From assembly GCF_043641665.1 (NCBI RefSeq), contig NC_092182.1:11780956-11844955 (forward strand): DNA of 64,000 nt. Direction: 5' to 3'. Position 1 is the stretch's first letter, and every line of letters begins with the position of its first letter. This document shows positions 31,884-64,000 of the stretch, piece after piece. This stretch comes from Enoplosus armatus (taxonomy: Eukaryota; Chordata; Actinopteri; Centrarchiformes; Enoplosidae). The notes under the pieces are model-generated. The model did no database searches and was not told the origin of the DNA. It worked only from the letters and a program-made list of their open reading frames with translations. Both the position numbers and the translations under genes were made by a program.

Positions 31884-33021
31884 GCACACATACACACCTG
31901 AGGTTTTCTGTGAAGTAAACGGCTTTTAAGGGTCTGTTTGGATGATTCTTTGCTTACAAATTGGAAATATTATGGCTTACCTGTACCTGGTTGCTGTACC
32001 AAGGGCATGTACAGCAGGGTCAGCAACTGCCATTTGAATAATCCCTACTCCTTTGTGTGAAAAGTATTTTTGTTGAAGATGGGGGACGTTATGTTGGAGC
32101 ATTCACACCAACAGTTTTCTTAAAACACTGTATTGACAGGTGAGATGTGGCCCTGATAGAATCAACCTGAGACTGTGTGATGACATTAAATCTACCCTGC
32201 AGATTCTTTAGTCCAAGTATTGTCTTTTAGTTATTGTGTGTTTTTGTCGAGAGGTGGAGATGTGTTGCTGCATTTGTTTTGCATTCTTTGTTAAAGCTTG
32301 TCACATCGTGAGTTTGAGTCCTGCTCATGACCTGCTCTCTCTCTCGCTCTGTCTTTGATATTGCTCTCTTTACTATCTTTTCATTTCTTTTGTGTCCAAT
32401 AAAGCAGAAATGCATAAAATTAAAGACAGTCCAGTCAAATGTGAGCAGGACTGAGTGAAAAATATACAAGAAAAGCAACGCAAACGAGCATAAAGAAGGA
32501 ACTGAAATGTGTACATGCTTAGAAAAACCATACAATAAAAAAATAAGTAGCATATCTCTGAATAGTAATAAAAGGAATTCTGAGAAGACATTTTGCGGCA
32601 AATGGACACGACATAGAGTTCTGTTGTTGCAATGTATCTTTACCATCAATTTTGTACAAAGCATAGCCCTTATAGATAGCTGAGGAGTGCATTTTCTTCT
32701 GTCCACCACCTCTTGTTCCTCTTTGGGTGGACGAAACACTTTTGAAATATATTTTAGACAGTCTCATTTTGGCACAGTGATTTTTCAATGGTGCTCTCCT
32801 CAACACACTGACATTTAGTGCTTTTGCTTCTACCGCTCATCACTTCCCATACTGAATCTAACACATTTTCCTTTCAGTCAACATGTACAGTATATGTGAA
32901 TATGTGCTGTATGCAACGCCGTTGTATAAGAGCCTAATTCTGTGAGGTTTCCGGGAGGAGATATTGCCGGGCGAGGGCTCAGTGATCCGAAGGAGGAAGC
33001 AGCATCATCGCGTCATCTCTC
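29541..33021. other. calcoco1-rarg tail-to-tail intergenic region and rarg 3'UTR
   Basis: No coding sequence was recognised on either strand. GT/CA microsatellites lie at 30255-30294 and 31851-31880. The side next to 33021 is likely rarg 3'UTR on the minus strand. TTTATT (AATAAA on minus) occurs near 31689 and 31436 as candidate ends. A 170-residue open frame at 32227-32739 (minus) has no family resemblance. Confidence 0.5.
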
Positions 33022-55983
<22,962 letters not shown>

Positions 55984-56752
55984 CGTGAAAAGTGCTGCTG
56001 GTTGGTCAAGTGACTTTTCTCTGACTGTCCCGTTGTTTCCTCTTCCTGTGTCGTCTTCGTCAGGGGCCTGTGGTGAGTGTGAAATGGGCTGGTGCCATTC
56101 AGCCCCTCTCAGCTGTTGGCTTCTCTGCCGTTGAGCTGCAGAGAGGTGACAAGGATGCTGACAAGGGAGGAAGAGCCGGAGAGAGACGAGGGGCTGCGTG
56201 ACCTGACCAAGGTCCAGACTCTGTAGAAAAGGAGAGAAGACAAGGAGGAAGGGGTTAGATATTGGAACCTGGAAGCCTGGTTATTACAACAGTGGCATAA
56301 CAACTCACCTGAAGTCAAATCAATAACAATTCATACATAAATATCAAAAACACCCTAAAATAACTCAAAAGCAAACTCCAGTCGGGGAATAAAAACAAGA
56401 AGAAGAAAGAACAAAAAGAGCAGAGAGCATAGGAGAAAGAGTTGACAGAGCAGAGAAGCGCAGGCTGTACAACACTTTTCTCCAGCTTTTTGTCTGTCTT
56501 CAAAGTAGTGAAATAATTTCAGGCAATGCCATATGATTTCAATCAGCAGAACTCTATTATAAAGGGTCTCTCTGTTCCCTCTGCCAGCCTGACTCCAGCC
56601 AGCCTGCCCGAGAACAGCCAGCCACAACATGGGTACAATTAACCCTTTACGACAACAGACACACATAACCAGTCATTCTCACTGTACCCCCACACCATAA
56701 ACCCTCTGCTGAAGCTGAAGCCGAAGCCGCTGTGATGGTCACAGTGTCTCAC

Positions 56753-56960
56753 CTTCTCTGTCTCTGAGGACTCGTGTAGTGGCTCTGTGACCCTGTCAAT
56801 ACGCTGAAATGAGGGTAGCCCCCCTCTCTTGTTTCTCTTTGACTCTCTCATCCCCTTCAGTGATTTCATGAGTGGGTGGAGCTTAACTCTCTGTGGTGGA
56901 GCTGTGGTAAATACAGCTCGGCCAAAGAATGTCTTGTTGTTTTGGGCCTGCTTCGGCATG
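56753..56960 (-). other. candidate upstream 5'UTR exon of rarg gamma1
   Basis: On the minus strand a good donor (cagagaag|gtgaga) ends at 56753, 532 bases before the acceptor at 56220. The 5' limit is unknown. A 109-residue open frame over it has no family resemblance and is not in frame as a known RAR extension. Confidence 0.4.
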
Positions 56961-59242
56961 GGAATCAAACACCCAGGGTGAGAGGCAGAGTGAGAGAATT
57001 ATGAATTTACAAATGTCCTTCAGTGAACTACCAACGATGAATACACAGAATCAGCAGAATCAGACTGACAATGACATATATATTCAGAGGAACTGTTACT
57101 AATCTGTCTTTTAAAGTAGCGTTCATGGGCAAATCCCTGTCCCTGTCAGGTACCACAAGTCAGTTACACACAGAAGATCCTGCCAATTACAGCGCTACTG
57201 CAAAGGGTCGCCCCATACCAGTAAACTGTTCCACATTTGGAGGTGAGAGTACTGGACATGCAAACACACACACACACACACACACACAGATGCACAAACA
57301 CATGGTCACACACAAGCAATACTATAATTTACTTTTTTGATTATAAAGCAGGTCTAGGTGTTATATAAATACTGTGAAAGTATCAAATCGCTCAGTCCAC
57401 AGAAAAATGCACACAGCCCATTTTCAGAAACTGTGCCATTAAACAAGCCATCAGAACATCTGTAAGGTTGTGATGTCACAGCAGGTCATCCGCTCCAGGA
57501 ACGGCACGACCACCAATTACAGGGACGCTCATCCACCCGCTCAGTGTGTCTAACTTATTTGATCGTGAACTGAGGGGCTGCATAAAGGTCAAGTATAAGA
57601 TAAATAATTTTTGAACTGTGAATCATGCAAAGCTACTCAAGTGGAGTCCCAGAATAAAAATATAGAGCTGAAATGATACGGGAGCTTTGAAAATCATATT
57701 AAAAAAATTCAACAGCAACATGTCTTTCCAGAAACTCTCCCAGTTACTCTCCATAATCCACAGACCTTTCTGTGAAGTTTTCATAGGGACTACTTCCGCC
57801 AGATCCTAAGAAAATGTGTCCTTTAAGTACCTGGCAGTTCATACTGAAATGCACAATATAGTCACAACAGAATCTTTTTCTTTAGATATCAGGACATTTT
57901 AGATTATAAATAAAACATGCAGCACTGCAGTAAATCCCCCCTTCATGAAGGTAATAATGTTCAGTTCTTGTTGACATAGTCTTGTTAGAGGTGTTCGTTT
58001 GTTTTATGAGGGGTGTTTGTAATATTTAGTCTACCCTCATTGATATAAATGGGGTGGACAAACTATTAGACTAATCATCAGGCATCTGTGCTGTTATTAT
58101 TAGAATAAAATTCTTCTCCATCCTTTTGTTGTTGCGGCAGCTATTTCTTCCCACACACACACAGTGCATATGACACATTCACACACAAAACCACAAAGTC
58201 AGCGCAGTGAATGTTGTTTTTAAAGTCATATTTCCCATATTGACATTTTTTCTGTAACTGCTTGGCTCTGCTGCGGTTTTTCTTCGCTGCGAGGGCCAGT
58301 CAGGGTGAGTCCCTGCAACTATTTCCACAAAGAAGTTTTGTGTTTGACGATCAAAGAATGTCAAACACAGGTTGGACAAAGTGTGTGGTGATTATAAAAG
58401 TGATTACATACATGGTGTGGAATGGTCACATTTCGCAAAACATATGCATTCACGTGCCTCTTTGGAAGCAGAACACAGAAACATACAAGCACAGACATGT
58501 AGGCCGCAGACGTGAACATACACAGATGTTCTGTGACTTTAATCATGTTCATGGGCAAGTAATCAGCGGAAAACACACTGCGTTCACACATGCTGAAGCC
58601 CCATTGAAAGCTGCAATTGACCTTGAAGAATGAAGGAGTAAATACAGGACGGAGGGATCCTTCCACAGATGCAGCTCTTGAGTCGTTCGGCTTCAAGTTG
58701 ACTCTTTAACCAATCAAATCCTGAAAGACTGAAATCACTCGTATGAAAGCCAGATGTATAAAAAGGATTGGGATGAATAAAAAAATCAAGTGTCGAAAGC
58801 TGAAAAAAAAAGATGGAAAAAAAGATAGAGGGAACCAGAGGAAAAGAAAGGGAGGGGAAGCTCATAGGAGGGAGTTTCAAACATCTGGCAGGCCATGTGT
58901 AAGAAATGAACAGTCCTATTAATTAGAGCCATACTGGAAACTGGATTAATAAGAGAAAGAACGGACTGTGGTAAAGCAGCATGGGAGGAGGGAGGAGAAA
59001 AAAAAACGGGCCGAGTGGTTGCAGAAAACATACATAAAAATAAAGAAACGGTTTTATTTCCACTAATAAACTATGAAATAATGTGTGCCCAAGCCAAGGA
59101 ATGGTTTCTTTCTCTCTAATGAGTAACACCCCCCCGCCCCCTCACTCTCCCTCCAGGGGGAATACACCTTGGGTAGGGCAACAAAAGCAGCGCTGTGTCT
59201 CCGGGCCTCCGGGCCTCAATGCTGCTTTTATGAGACCTGGCT

Positions 59243-59263
59243 GGGTCAGGTCAGACTGGGTCA
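59243..59263 (+). promoter_or_regulatory. nuclear-receptor half-site cluster (overlapping half-sites plus DR4)
   Basis: GGGTCA at 59243-59248 overlaps AGGTCA at 59248-59253. After the 4-base spacer gact comes GGGTCA at 59258-59263, forming a perfect-looking DR4. It lies about 3.3 kb upstream of rarg exon A1. DR4 is preferred by TR/LXR-RXR; RAR-RXR prefers DR5 and DR2. Confidence 0.4.
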
Positions 59264-59310
59264 CCTGGTGCTGGTCCTGCTGACACACAGACACACACAG
59301 AAATATACCA

Positions 59311-59361
59311 ACGCACACACACACACACGCACACACACGCGCACACACACACACACACACA
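59311..59361. repeat. (AC)n/(GC) compound microsatellite
   Basis: An AC run interrupted by CGC steps upstream of rarg. Confidence 0.9.
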
Positions 59362-59721
59362 ACTGATGCTCCTTTTTCCCAGACTGTGAGGATTAAAAAC
59401 AGCTTTGGTGTAAAAACGATGGGGCTTTCCATCTCGCTGTCTTCTCCAAAAAGCTGCTGCATACTGTCAACTTTGCTCGTTTTCACACAGCTTCCATCAA
59501 ACTGCGCTTTTAGGAGCTACGTCATTGTGTGCAGCGCATTGTTGCAACAGTTGTAAACATCGCTCAGCTGTAAACAGTTGAAATGACAAAAACAATTTTT
59601 TGAATAACATGTTTTAAGGGCTTATTAGGCGCATCATCTGGATCTGGTTATGCTGGGTGTAAATGTAACTGAACTTTATGGTTTTTCCAACCCAAATCAG
59701 CTTGAGGTTACAGTTATGAAA

Positions 59722-59724
<3 letters not shown>

Positions 59725-59758
<34 letters not shown>
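59725..59758. repeat. (AC)n microsatellite
   Basis: About 16 AC units. Confidence 0.9.
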
Positions 59759-59762
<4 letters not shown>

Positions 59763-62700
59763 GAAGGTCATTACTGAGAGTCCGTCAACACTAAGCTGGT
59801 TAATTTAGAAGATGTAATTTACATGTGAAAACGACCTGTGTAGCAGACTAGCATTTCAGGAACCCACCTCACCAAATTTGCAACATAAAGGCTGCATGAT
59901 ATCTATTTCTTTTCGCTCACTTTGACATGTTTAACCAATAAAAACAAACGTTGTCCTGTAGGAAAGGTGACACTGCCACCATTTGCATTCTGCATGGAAG
60001 CAGTACTAAAACATTGGCCCACAGGTTGTTTTCATAAAGACCTCTATTCATACTGGAATGCATGAACAAAAGTAAATGTAGTGTTTTCATCCTATATTGG
60101 TCAGCTAACAACAAAACTTTCACAGCCACCATGATTTTGTAGTTCTCATTGACGTATACTTCTGTTTCTATTGTGAACGTAAGACATAAATGCTACCTGT
60201 TGATCAGGCACTCTCGCCTCTTTTTTATGATTGCAAAGTCATCTGACAAACTCAACATAAACACAGCTTAATGCGATCATCTGTGTTTTGTGATTGGCTG
60301 CATTCAAATGCAGATGTTCTGTTAGAAGTGGCAGAAAGTTGTCCTTGTAACTTTACTGCCACACAGCCCCCTCTCCATCCACACAAAAAACACCAAGCCA
60401 TCATATTAAGATTTATCCTCTCTGGGAAAAACTCTGTTGTCAGGTGATAAAAAAAACAGTGTGCAGATGCAGAGAAAAAGTAGTTGTGATTTGTAATTTA
60501 GCCGGTTTAGTGTGGACGTGTCCTGAGCTGGGTCTCCACCAAGAGCTCAAATTAAACTCTCCATGACTATAACAGTCAGACACTTTTATTTGTATAGGTC
60601 TTTGATCCATCAATCTTTGGGATATTGAGATCTTTGGTTACATTTTCAGTTGTTTTTTCTTTCGGCACATTATAAAATAATGTCCTGTTGGTGTGGAGAT
60701 AATGTGGTGCAGCATTTTCAAGGAAATAGATGACTGGAGAATTACAGTTAATCTTCAATTTTATGGTATAATGAGTCCAGACTGAGAAATGTGTGGTAAA
60801 AGGAAGTCTATGTGTCTTTCAGTGTCAGTTAGTAGATGAACAACGGCCTCACATATAGTGTTGAAAATGGAGCTTGATCGGGGTGCGTAGGTTAATAACA
60901 AAATATGCATGTTGTTAAGAACCGGCACTCTCAGCTATCCTCAGTTTAAAAGATCAATGCATCATGCACACATGAACGCATTCTATAATCTTAGAAATCA
61001 GGCTAATTAGTTGACATGAAACCACTTTTGCTCAAGGTTTTTGACAAACATTAAACCTCAATCAGGAATAGAGCCAGATTGATAAATGCACGATAGCGTT
61101 TGACCATGTAGATACAGGGTTTTCACAGTATCCATCTGAAAGGACTAATAGCCCCTCGTTTGTTCCCACAAGCTTCACAATGGTGCGTTGCCTGCATACT
61201 CTTGCATGATGGCCATCAGTACTTCTGCTGTTTTTAAATACTCTTTGCTTTGGAGTAAAAGAAAAGAGAGTTAAATATTCAATAACAAGGAGAACTCTTT
61301 AAACAGTCTGAAGTCCTTGCATGGTTCAGAGTTTATCCCTCTTTATTTTTGATGGCAAAAATACTCTGAACAGTCTCTTAGTCAACGTTTTAGTCATAAA
61401 ATCTCCCATAAATGTCACATAGGTCATTATTACTTTAATTTAGAAGTGAACTCTCCTTCCAACAGAAGAACTAGGGGTGTATAGAGGGGATGAATGAGAA
61501 TAGGTCTAAATTTACTTGGAAAGGGCTGACAGCAGGTTGACTGCATGAGTGGTATCGTTCATTAGCGCTTGGTCTTCTTTGGTACCGTGGTTTGAGCTGC
61601 ACCTTCTGTCTCTGATACTGGTCCCTTTTGCCTCAGCAATGTCATAATCAGTGTTTTAAACTGAATCTGAGAGTAGAGGATCAGTAAACATTAAGGTGTA
61701 TGTAAAGATCTAGAAACAGTTGTAGTTTTAAAGGTGATCATCTCAATGGGAAACTTAAAGTACAAGCACATTGCCAGGTTTTAGGATTCCAATCATAAAC
61801 TACTAGGTACAAAGGAACATGGAAGAAATGAGCAACAACATTATAAATAGTTCAAAAGGTAAATGTTAATATTTTCCATTAAATCTCCAAACTGGAACCA
61901 GAAGGTATAAATGCTCCACTCCACATCACATAAAGATGCCCTTTATTTTGTTTAATCATGTGGTTGATTAGTCCTCAGTGTTACCCTGTCAGATGGATTA
62001 CATGATGGTGTTTTTTTTCTTCCCCAGTGACAGTGTAAAAAAAGAAACTGTTTGTCTTATAATAAACACACTTTGATCTTTTGGACTGAGAACAGGCCAC
62101 ATTAACCCGAAAAGTCTGCTCCTTCCCTCAGCGCTTTAACTTTCTGCACTTTTTTTTCTCCTGTCAGTAAATAAAAAGTAAAAAATTAAGTTGTTTTTTT
62201 CTCTTCCCAACTATTTAGTCATTTTTCTGTTTCCAAACTTCCAGTGTGTGGGTTCAATCCAGAGCGATGTGAGTCAGCTGGAAAATAGGCGGGTATTCGA
62301 TGGTAAAGTGCTACAGACTTTCTCTTTTTGAATGTGTTGCTTTCGCTATCTTGTTAGGTTCTTTTGTGCGTATGAGCTTTGCTTATCTGCTGTTCTTTCT
62401 CTTTTATTCTGAAATCTATTTGCTATTCACAGTGTAATATTGAGCTTTTTAAGCAACTTTTGACTTGCACAACAGAAGTAAGTTTATGGTTTTGTTCAGC
62501 TTACCTATGTATCTATGGAGATATTAGTGCATGATAGTGGGAAGGAAATCAGGAGGACAAACTTAAATACAATCTGTTTCTGTGTTTCTGTGACACCTAT
62601 AGAGCCCCACAGTGAACCAAAAGGCAGAGTCTGAGTGGATATGAAGGCTAAAAAGTCCCCAAAAACAGCCAAATGCAAGGAAAAACATGACTTCAGCAGG

Positions 62701-63301
62701 GACAATTAGCAGTAAACCATAAAACCACAATCAAATCCGGCTTATTCTGAGAGAATGCAGCCAGGGATGAGCTGTTCTGAACACACCAAGCAGAAAATGC
62801 ACGTACAGACTCACAGAAACCGTTACAGCGTAGAAAACACACAGGCACCATCACCCACAAACAACATAATTAGATTTTTCAACAAATGACCGTACTATAT
62901 TTTATGTCAAACTGACATGTAAAAATGTCTTATGAGGAATACAAATATTGCTGGGCCATAAAGCATCAGTGTCTGACAGCCATCTTATTACCACAAAATG
63001 TTTCTGGCTGTGGCAAACATATTTTCAGTTTATGCGAGTCATTATGTTGTTAGCTTAGTCAATAATGTACACACAGACGTATATATTATAGGCCTCAAAA
63101 CAACATTTGATATCTATTTTTCAAGCGTTATTACTCAGAAACATCTTTCAGAATGATTGCCAGACATTCATTTTATTAAAATGATTTCCAGTAAACAGAA
63201 TCTGATCTCCCTCGCCTAGTTTATAGAGGCTATAAAAGAAAACTATGTTTGAAGTTTGAGGAGGACAAAGTTGATAATCCATTTGGTCCCCGTGACATCT
63301 C

Positions 63302-63455
63302 AACCTTAAGGCAACAGTTCCGCATTTTGGGAAATACAGTATTTCACTGTCCTGCTGAGAGTTAGATGAGAAGATTGCTATCAGTCTTCTCATCTAACTC
63401 TTGGCAAGAAAGCTAATAAGCATATTTCCAAAACATGTTGAACTAATCCTTTAAC
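63302..63455. repeat. inverted-repeat (hairpin) element
   Basis: The arms gagttagatgagaaga and tcttctcatctaactc are perfect complements around a 10-base loop. Similarity extends outwards (attttgggaaatac on the left; its counterpart gcatatttccaaaac on the right). This fits a palindromic miniature transposon or two head-to-head copies of a common teleost repeat. Confidence 0.6.
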
Positions 63456-63914
63456 TTCACACCCGAACGTGGACTTCAGTCTTCAATCCACAGCACATCT
63501 ACTAAAAGAGAATAAGATTAATATCCACTAAAGGAATGATTTCCATCATATAGAAATGTTTATGGACCCAAACAATGTTCCCAGAAAGGAGTTTAGCTAC
63601 GCTGGGTATTCTTGAAATTAGTTTTGAGTCAATAAAACTTCATGAAAAACCACATGTTTAACTAAAACAGCATGCTTCTATGGAAGACAGCAGATTAAAG
63701 AGTATTAAACTTTGTAAGTAGTATAGTAAGGATAATGTACATTTTGAGCTTCATAACTAAATAAAGTTTTCAATCAATCATATATACAGCATGCTTATTG
63801 TTTTGATTGGTTTTGTGCTTTTTCTACTTATCTAGTTTGTTACTTAACTACTACTACTTTGTTTTTTTTTTGAGCATCTGAATTAATGCTCTCAAGTAAA
63901 ATGTCTTTAAAGTT

Positions 63915-64000
63915 GAAATAATTAATCGATTAGTGAATTGGCAACAACAATTTTTATAATTGATGAATCATTTAAAAAAAATGCCAAACATTCACTGGTT
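63915..64000 (+). repeat. dispersed teleost repeat, copy 4 (cut by window end)
   Basis: It starts gttgaaataattaatcgatt and continues caacaacaatttttataat, in the same orientation as the copies at 38408 and 45235. Confidence 0.45.

Larger units (their letters stand above)
57000..64000. other. rarg upstream flank, non-coding
   Basis: No exon of a recognisable gene was seen on either strand over 7 kb. It contains microsatellites (57263-57290, 59311-59361, 59725-59758), a nuclear-receptor half-site cluster (59243-59263), a hairpin-forming repeat (63302-63455) and the start of a dispersed repeat (63915 on). Confidence 0.55.

Noticed and set aside
32227..32739. 170-residue open frame on the minus strand near the end of rarg
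   Set aside because: Hydrophobic, low-complexity composition, no domain or family resemblance, and it lies in the likely rarg 3'UTR or intergenic DNA.

Overview
This window is a piece of a ray-finned fish (teleost) chromosome. The evidence is intron-rich vertebrate genes with GT-AG junctions, many CA/GT microsatellites, dispersed repeats of a kind common in teleosts, and four recognisable vertebrate genes whose human counterparts lie on the HOXC-bearing chromosome arm. No RNA gene, CRISPR array or prokaryotic feature was seen.

Layout. 1-16.5 kb (+): the 3' part of a znf740 gene. Fourteen separate 84-bp exons (169 to 12361) each encode exactly one C2H2 finger and have phase-1 introns on both sides. 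They are followed by the two conserved terminal exons (12795-12913, 13090-13263) and a probable 3.2-kb 3'UTR. 18.6-20.2 kb (+): a complete two-exon smug1 (uracil-DNA glycosylase, 284 aa). 23.0-29.5 kb (+): calcoco1 (SKICH plus coiled coil, 570 aa in 13 coding exons, with two GC-AG introns and a 20-bp/180-bp higher-order minisatellite in one intron). 33.0-56.9 kb (-): rarg (retinoic acid receptor gamma) with two alternative first coding exons, A1 (gamma1, 494 aa) and A2 (gamma2, 486 aa), seven shared exons and a candidate 5'UTR exon. 57-64 kb: non-coding flank upstream of rarg with a nuclear-receptor half-site cluster and repeats.

How it fits together. calcoco1 and rarg are tail to tail. smug1 and calcoco1 are immediate neighbours here, in the order and orientation they have around the mammalian HOXC cluster, but no Hox gene lies between them. 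This is what is expected if the window is the teleost duplicate that lost its HoxC cluster. The most unusual system is the znf740 cassette array. Any subset of the 14 exons can be joined without shifting frame, so one gene could encode DNA-binding proteins with about 2 to 16 downstream fingers. The predicted base-contacting residues are almost identical in all copies. The introns show that one exon pair was triplicated.

Limits: exon borders were read by eye from splice consensus and protein-family conservation. UTR ends, promoters and repeat family names are inferences.
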